Below, piece by piece: positions 60,370 through 64,000 of a stretch of 64,000 nt of DNA. The stretch spans positions 62,001-126,000 of the forward strand of contig JAPLNL010000038.1 of assembly GCA_026692905.1 (NCBI GenBank), read 5' to 3'. The position numbers and the translations under genes were made by a program. This stretch comes from Planctomycetota bacterium. Its GTDB lineage: Bacteria > Planctomycetota > Planctomycetia > Pirellulales > Pirellulaceae. Every line of letters begins with the position of its first letter. The first letter of the stretch is position 1. The notes beneath the pieces were generated by a model. The model saw nothing but the letters and a program-made list of their open reading frames with translations. It made no database searches and was not told the DNA's origin.

Positions 60370-63165
60370 CTAAGGCAGGACTTGGACGCGATGGCTTTCA
60401 GAAATTGCATTGGTCTGGCCTAGGCTGGTGACCGAAGCAACTAAATCGCCGGCTGCAACTTCGTCGTGACGCAATTGGATGACGCAAGAAAAACTGTCGT
60501 TGGCCCGGAAGTACTTGATCGGTTCCAACTCGATTTGCCGGTCTGAATTCGAGATTTTGTACTGCAAGTCCTTGGCTCGAATCGATTTCAACACCGCACC
60601 TTTAGGCGTTAGGATACTCAAGGCGACACGTTGATCGGGCTTGTTAACTAGGTTTGCAATCGTGATCTCGTAGGTCCCAACATCTCCTTTTCGAATGGAG
60701 TTCGTGACCGGTTGAATCGTGACGCTCAATCGTTTTTCGGAAGCGGATTTGAGCGTTAACTCGGGCTTGCTCATTGTTCCGTTAGGTTGCGGCCCGCCAG
60801 GTGGCCCGTTGGGAATACCACCAGGTAGGATCTCTCCTCCAGACCCGTTGTTTCCTACTTCAAGTATTAAGTTCTTACGGTCGCCGACCCCGTCGGATTC
60901 CGCAGCGACTTCCACTGAGGCAGGGCCTGCCGCGATGACTCGGAATCGAGCGCTGAAGTAACCAAGGCGACCGTTTGGCGCGACATCCCCCAACCGCGTC
61001 CACCTGCCCAGCCGATTTGCCTCGATGTATTCAACACCTTCACTAAGTTGCCATCCGCCGTTCGCTTGAACAACTTGCAGATTTGGACTGTGTTGCATGG
61101 ATATGATAGGAGTACGAAGGAGCACTGGTCCGGTATTGTTCACGGCCCACCGCGCTGAGAACTCGGTACCGACAGCAACCGCATTCTGTCCAGCGTCGCT
61201 TTCCAAGATCAAGCTTAACGATGGGCGTTTCGGAACGGCAGGCACGCCGACAATGACCGCGGATTGGGTAGCAAGTTCTCGCCCCTCCGCACTTACTTTG
61301 ACTTGGACGGACAGTTGTCCTACGCTATCCACTCGGAAGTATCCAGGGAGAGTTACGGGTTGGCCGACCCGCAGAAAACCTATCTGTTCCTCTACTAAGT
61401 TCGAATTGGTCCGAGAGTGTGATAGTCCCGGAGTGCTCTGAAGTGACACGCGGATATTGTTGAGTGTCTGTGTGCCATTGTTGGTTACGGTGACTTCAAA
61501 TTTTGCCTCATTGCCCATCTCGACTTCATTAGTGTTCTGCATAGGTCGTATTTGAACAGCGACCTGCGGACGTAGAAATGTAGTTGAGACTTTTTGCCTG
61601 AGCGGTTCGGTCCTATTGGCTCCACTGGCTTCAAAGAGAACATCTACCTGATTTTCTAGTTGAGGAAGCAAAACTAAGTTGACGTCGAAAGCACTTCGTG
61701 GCATGAGCGGACCAATGTCCCATCTCAATGCGTTTTGTGATTGGGAGCTCGTAGGAACATTAAGCGACTGTAGGGACATGCCTGGTGGAATGACCAAGCT
61801 GAGGTAAACATTCTCGGCCACGCGATCACCTGTGTTTGCAAGTGTGGCGAAGTAATTGATGGGTTGGCCGGGGACACCGACTTCGGGACCACCAACGTCC
61901 AATCGAAGCTCGGGAGCGCTCCAAGTTACCGTTGTCGAATCGCGGCCAAGCGTGATCTGACGCATATTGTCCTTCGGCCGAGCATTGCGAACGACCTCCA
62001 TCTCCACCATGGCTGTACCAAGTGGAACTTTTTCGTCATGGAGAAGGCGGACCGCCGCTTTTCCTTCAGCATCCACATTGATTTCCTCGGTCATAGCTCC
62101 TTCTCGCCCAGGCATCACAAATCGAGCGATCTCTGGATTCAAAATGCGGTAGATGACTCGATAGCCTTCAGCCGGCGATACTCTATCCGATCGAGTGACG
62201 CAGGTAATGAGCAAAGCCTCTTTACCGCTTTCCGTTGTGACGCATTTCGGGAATTGCCAACTAGCGTCCTCCCAATAGATCGTTGCCGTTTGACGGCGTT
62301 GATCCCATACATCGCTATCCGGGGCGAGGACCGTCACCTTGGAGGTCCCTTCGCTCGGACTGGTTAAACTGATCCATGTCTGGCCCTTGCGCACCGGCAA
62401 GTCATCATCCGGAGTGGATGTTCCTCGCGTGATCGTCCAGGGTTCACGGCTAGTACGTCCCTTTGCGAAATCAATGCCAAGCTTTTCGACTTTCGGACGA
62501 AGGTCTTTCTTGAAAAAGGACTGACGCTGCCCCTTCGAGTCGTCACCAACTTGGACAATTTCTCCGACCCCGTCTTGCGAAATCATGAACTCAATCGGCT
62601 CGTCGGTAACCAAGTAGCCGTCCTTTCCGCACACTCCAGCAAGGAGAATCACCTCGCCCCCAACGGGAGCAATAATACTCGTCGGTGTCAGGAGCAATTG
62701 CCCACATCGCCCGCGTACCTCTTCGGCTTCTTTTCGTTTGGCAAAACAGCCTTTGCCAGACAAGCAGCCTTTGCAAAGTTTCTTATCCCCGGTTTGCGTA
62801 CAAGCCGGAGGATTCGGTGGCGCTTGAAAGGCGGGCTGGGTTGATGGGTAACCGTTATTCGGATCGTGCGGGTTGATGAGTGTTGTAAAACCGTTCGGCG
62901 CAAAGATCGTATTTCCTGTCGGGTCGATAGCCGGTAGGGAAAGTGTTTGGCAGCCGCCAAGAACGGCGATGAAGCTCGCAATACCAAGTAGCAGGCAAAC
63001 TCGGTGTGACGTAGCCTCGAAGAGTAGTTGTCTTGGAATTGCGGAGGGCACTCGCCATATGGCTGCCACTCGCAATGCATTCAAAACGCCGATGAAAGCG
63101 ATACGGATTGTTGAGCCGTTCGTTTCATTCGATTTCAAATTTGCGTTGAGTTGAATGCGGAACAT
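60370..63165 (-). CDS. Large lipoprotein with repeated CARDB/DUF11-like domains
   Basis: 931 residues on the minus strand. The signal is unusually far in: CLLLGIASFIAVLGGCQTL gives a lipobox with C72, so the true start may be later than ATG 63165. After it comes a Pro-rich stretch and a Cys cluster (CTQTGDKKLCKGCLSGKGC). The body has an N-terminal beta-sandwich (QLLLTPTSIIAPVGGEVILLAGV), then several domains with the pattern 'vGqpi.y..tl.NtGd..a.nV.lsl.iPpGm' (e.g. GVPGQPINYFATLANTGDRVAENV, GNEAKFEVTVTNNGTQTLNNI, GDVGTYEITIANLVNKPDQRV), typical of DUF11/CARDB-like surface proteins. A Gly/Pro linker (GGIPNGPPGGPQPNG) separates the last domain. Likely an envelope structural protein. Confidence 0.75.
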   Translation of the reverse strand: MFRIQLNANLKSNETNGSTIRIAFIGVLNALRVAAIWRVPSAIPRQLLFEATSHRVCLLLGIASFIAVLGGCQTLSLPAIDPTGNTIFAPNGFTTLINPHDPNNGYPSTQPAFQAPPNPPACTQTGDKKLCKGCLSGKGCFAKRKEAEEVRGRCGQLLLTPTSIIAPVGGEVILLAGVCGKDGYLVTDEPIEFMISQDGVGEIVQVGDDSKGQRQSFFKKDLRPKVEKLGIDFAKGRTSREPWTITRGTSTPDDDLPVRKGQTWISLTSPSEGTSKVTVLAPDSDVWDQRRQTATIYWEDASWQFPKCVTTESGKEALLITCVTRSDRVSPAEGYRVIYRILNPEIARFVMPGREGAMTEEINVDAEGKAAVRLLHDEKVPLGTAMVEMEVVRNARPKDNMRQITLGRDSTTVTWSAPELRLDVGGPEVGVPGQPINYFATLANTGDRVAENVYLSLVIPPGMSLQSLNVPTSSQSQNALRWDIGPLMPRSAFDVNLVLLPQLENQVDVLFEASGANRTEPLRQKVSTTFLRPQVAVQIRPMQNTNEVEMGNEAKFEVTVTNNGTQTLNNIRVSLQSTPGLSHSRTNSNLVEEQIGFLRVGQPVTLPGYFRVDSVGQLSVQVKVSAEGRELATQSAVIVGVPAVPKRPSLSLILESDAGQNAVAVGTEFSARWAVNNTGPVLLRTPIISMQHSPNLQVVQANGGWQLSEGVEYIEANRLGRWTRLGDVAPNGRLGYFSARFRVIAAGPASVEVAAESDGVGDRKNLILEVGNNGSGGEILPGGIPNGPPGGPQPNGTMSKPELTLKSASEKRLSVTIQPVTNSIRKGDVGTYEITIANLVNKPDQRVALSILTPKGAVLKSIRAKDLQYKISNSDRQIELEPIKYFRANDSFSCVIQLRHDEVAAGDLVASVTSLGQTNAISESHRVQVLP

Positions 63166-63553
63166 CCGTTGTTTCCAGTCCTGTCCTTGGTGCTGCCACA
63201 GCCGTTGGGCAACCGTATCCGTTTTGTCATTGTCGATTGAGTTCTATCACCACGAATGTGACAACTAGTCTATTCACAACCCTAAGACAAAACCTTCGGA
63301 AGGTTAACCCATGAAATGCGCCCAATATCATTGGACCAACAATTCAGAAACGAAAACCCGATCCACCCTATTCAATATTAGGACCGTAGCGATTCCAGCA
63401 TACCTTGCACCGTATAGCGAATTTGCCCAGAAATTGCCCTTGTCTCAAGAGTTTTAAACAAAGTGAGCAAGTTCCCTCAAGTTGCGTTAGGCATACGGTC
63501 ACAACTAAACCGTACGAACCTTCTGCGATTGAATCGCGAATGCGATGGGATTA
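63166..63553. other. 388-bp gap upstream of the large lipoprotein gene
   Basis: No gene is supported. It holds the presumed promoter of the lipoprotein gene and the end of the ceramidase-like gene. A short hairpin AACCTT / AAGGTT with loop CGG lies near 63292-63306. Confidence 0.45.
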
Positions 63554-64000
63554 TCAAGGCTTTAAAACGGAAGACAACTTTTCTCGGAGAATCGGTTCAC
63601 AGCCTACCCCTACCCAGCGCCAATCATGGTTAAATCGTTCTTCAAAGGCATGCTGAGTTGGGACATAACCGGTCCAGCATTCGCCGTATCCGATCGCCAT
63701 GACGAATGAATCGGGACGAATTCGCTGCGCCATCAACTGGTAGCCAACAAACGATTCGCCCGGCAAAATGACCACTTGTGCGGTCCCCAAATCTAAACAG
63801 GGCAGGTCGATCGGCTGGCCTCGCTCGATTCGATTCAATGAGGCCAGCCCCATGGCGGCGAGAATACGATCGCGCGTGCTGGCTTTATCGTTTTTCAAGA
63901 CTGCCGTCATGGTGTCGCGTTTAAATGGCTCGCCGTCATGAAACGGTAAATCAAAAGATTCACAACGAAAGGCAAATTTGTCGATTCTATGTGCCACCGT
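63554..64000 (-). CDS. C-terminal part of a neutral/alkaline ceramidase-like protein
   Basis: The last ~149 codons of a gene that continues past the right edge; the GTG at 63997 is not a credible start. The pattern CLDLGTAQVVILPGESFVGYQLMAQRIRPDSFVMAIGYGECWTGYVPTQHAFEERF matches the C-terminal region of planctomycete proteins annotated as neutral/alkaline ceramidase-like or hypothetical. The catalytic part lies outside the window, so activity cannot be judged. The final residues GVGCEPILREKLSSVLKP are the usual end of these proteins. Confidence 0.6.
   Translation of the reverse strand, partial: TVAHRIDKFAFRCESFDLPFHDGEPFKRDTMTAVLKNDKASTRDRILAAMGLASLNRIERGQPIDLPCLDLGTAQVVILPGESFVGYQLMAQRIRPDSFVMAIGYGECWTGYVPTQHAFEERFNHDWRWVGVGCEPILREKLSSVLKP

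Noticed and set aside
1-64000. tRNA, rRNA, prophage or classical IS element
   Set aside because: Looked for cloverleaf, transposase and phage signatures on both strands and found none that I could support.

Overview
The window looks chromosomal and planctomycete, most likely Pirellulaceae-like. It carries three DUF1559 prepilin-like proteins, two loci for giant LEPR-XLL-type secreted proteins that end in dockerin-like repeats, a fused AroD-AroE, a planctomycete-style LigD-phosphoesterase-like protein, and intergenic regions crowded with hairpin repeats. I see no rRNA, tRNA, CRISPR array, prophage or classical insertion sequence.

Layout. 1-4.8 kb: ribosome-hibernation factor (3' end), a regulatory PTS set (EIIA-Ntr, HPr, enzyme I) and an RNase E/G, all on + and closely spaced. 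4.8-5.1 kb: a tandem hairpin array plus an interspersed two-hairpin repeat. 5.1-12.2 kb: a sodium:solute symporter, a Cys-rich exported protein, two DUF1559 proteins around a di-CXXCH exported protein, and repeat-rich gaps. 12.2-16 kb: a D-2-hydroxyacid dehydrogenase; a DUF559 nuclease gene bracketed by two nearly identical 172-bp palindromic direct repeats, which may be a small mobile unit; then a DUF1559 gene coupled to a small lipoprotein gene. 16.3-21.8 kb: housekeeping genes aspS (-), a TrpG/PabA glutamine amidotransferase, aroDE, yraN, and a LigD-PE-like gene (-).

22.2-58.3 kb is the most distinctive part: two adjacent paralogous giant genes. The first would encode about 5,740 residues but is split by a frame change near 28,060, exactly at a small hairpin. 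The second is intact at 6,259 residues. Both share an N-terminal LExRxLxA motif, SbsA/Ig-like domains, a matrixin-like region, PPC-like and beta-helix regions, a repeated 'FEFD' module, cadherin-like tandem repeats, a dockerin-like pair and a short C-terminal LDSxFAE-like tail. Only the second keeps the zinc motif HExGHxxGxGH; the first has lost every ligand. The first also carries a roughly 100-residue module inserted three times into domains that are uninterrupted in the second.

58.3-64 kb: a small membrane protein, a coupled 47-residue ORF, another multi-hairpin region, purine nucleoside phosphorylase (-), a large lipoprotein with repeated beta-sandwich domains (-), and the 3' end of a ceramidase-like gene (-).

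All assignments come from reading motifs and comparing sequences inside the window; no database search was possible.
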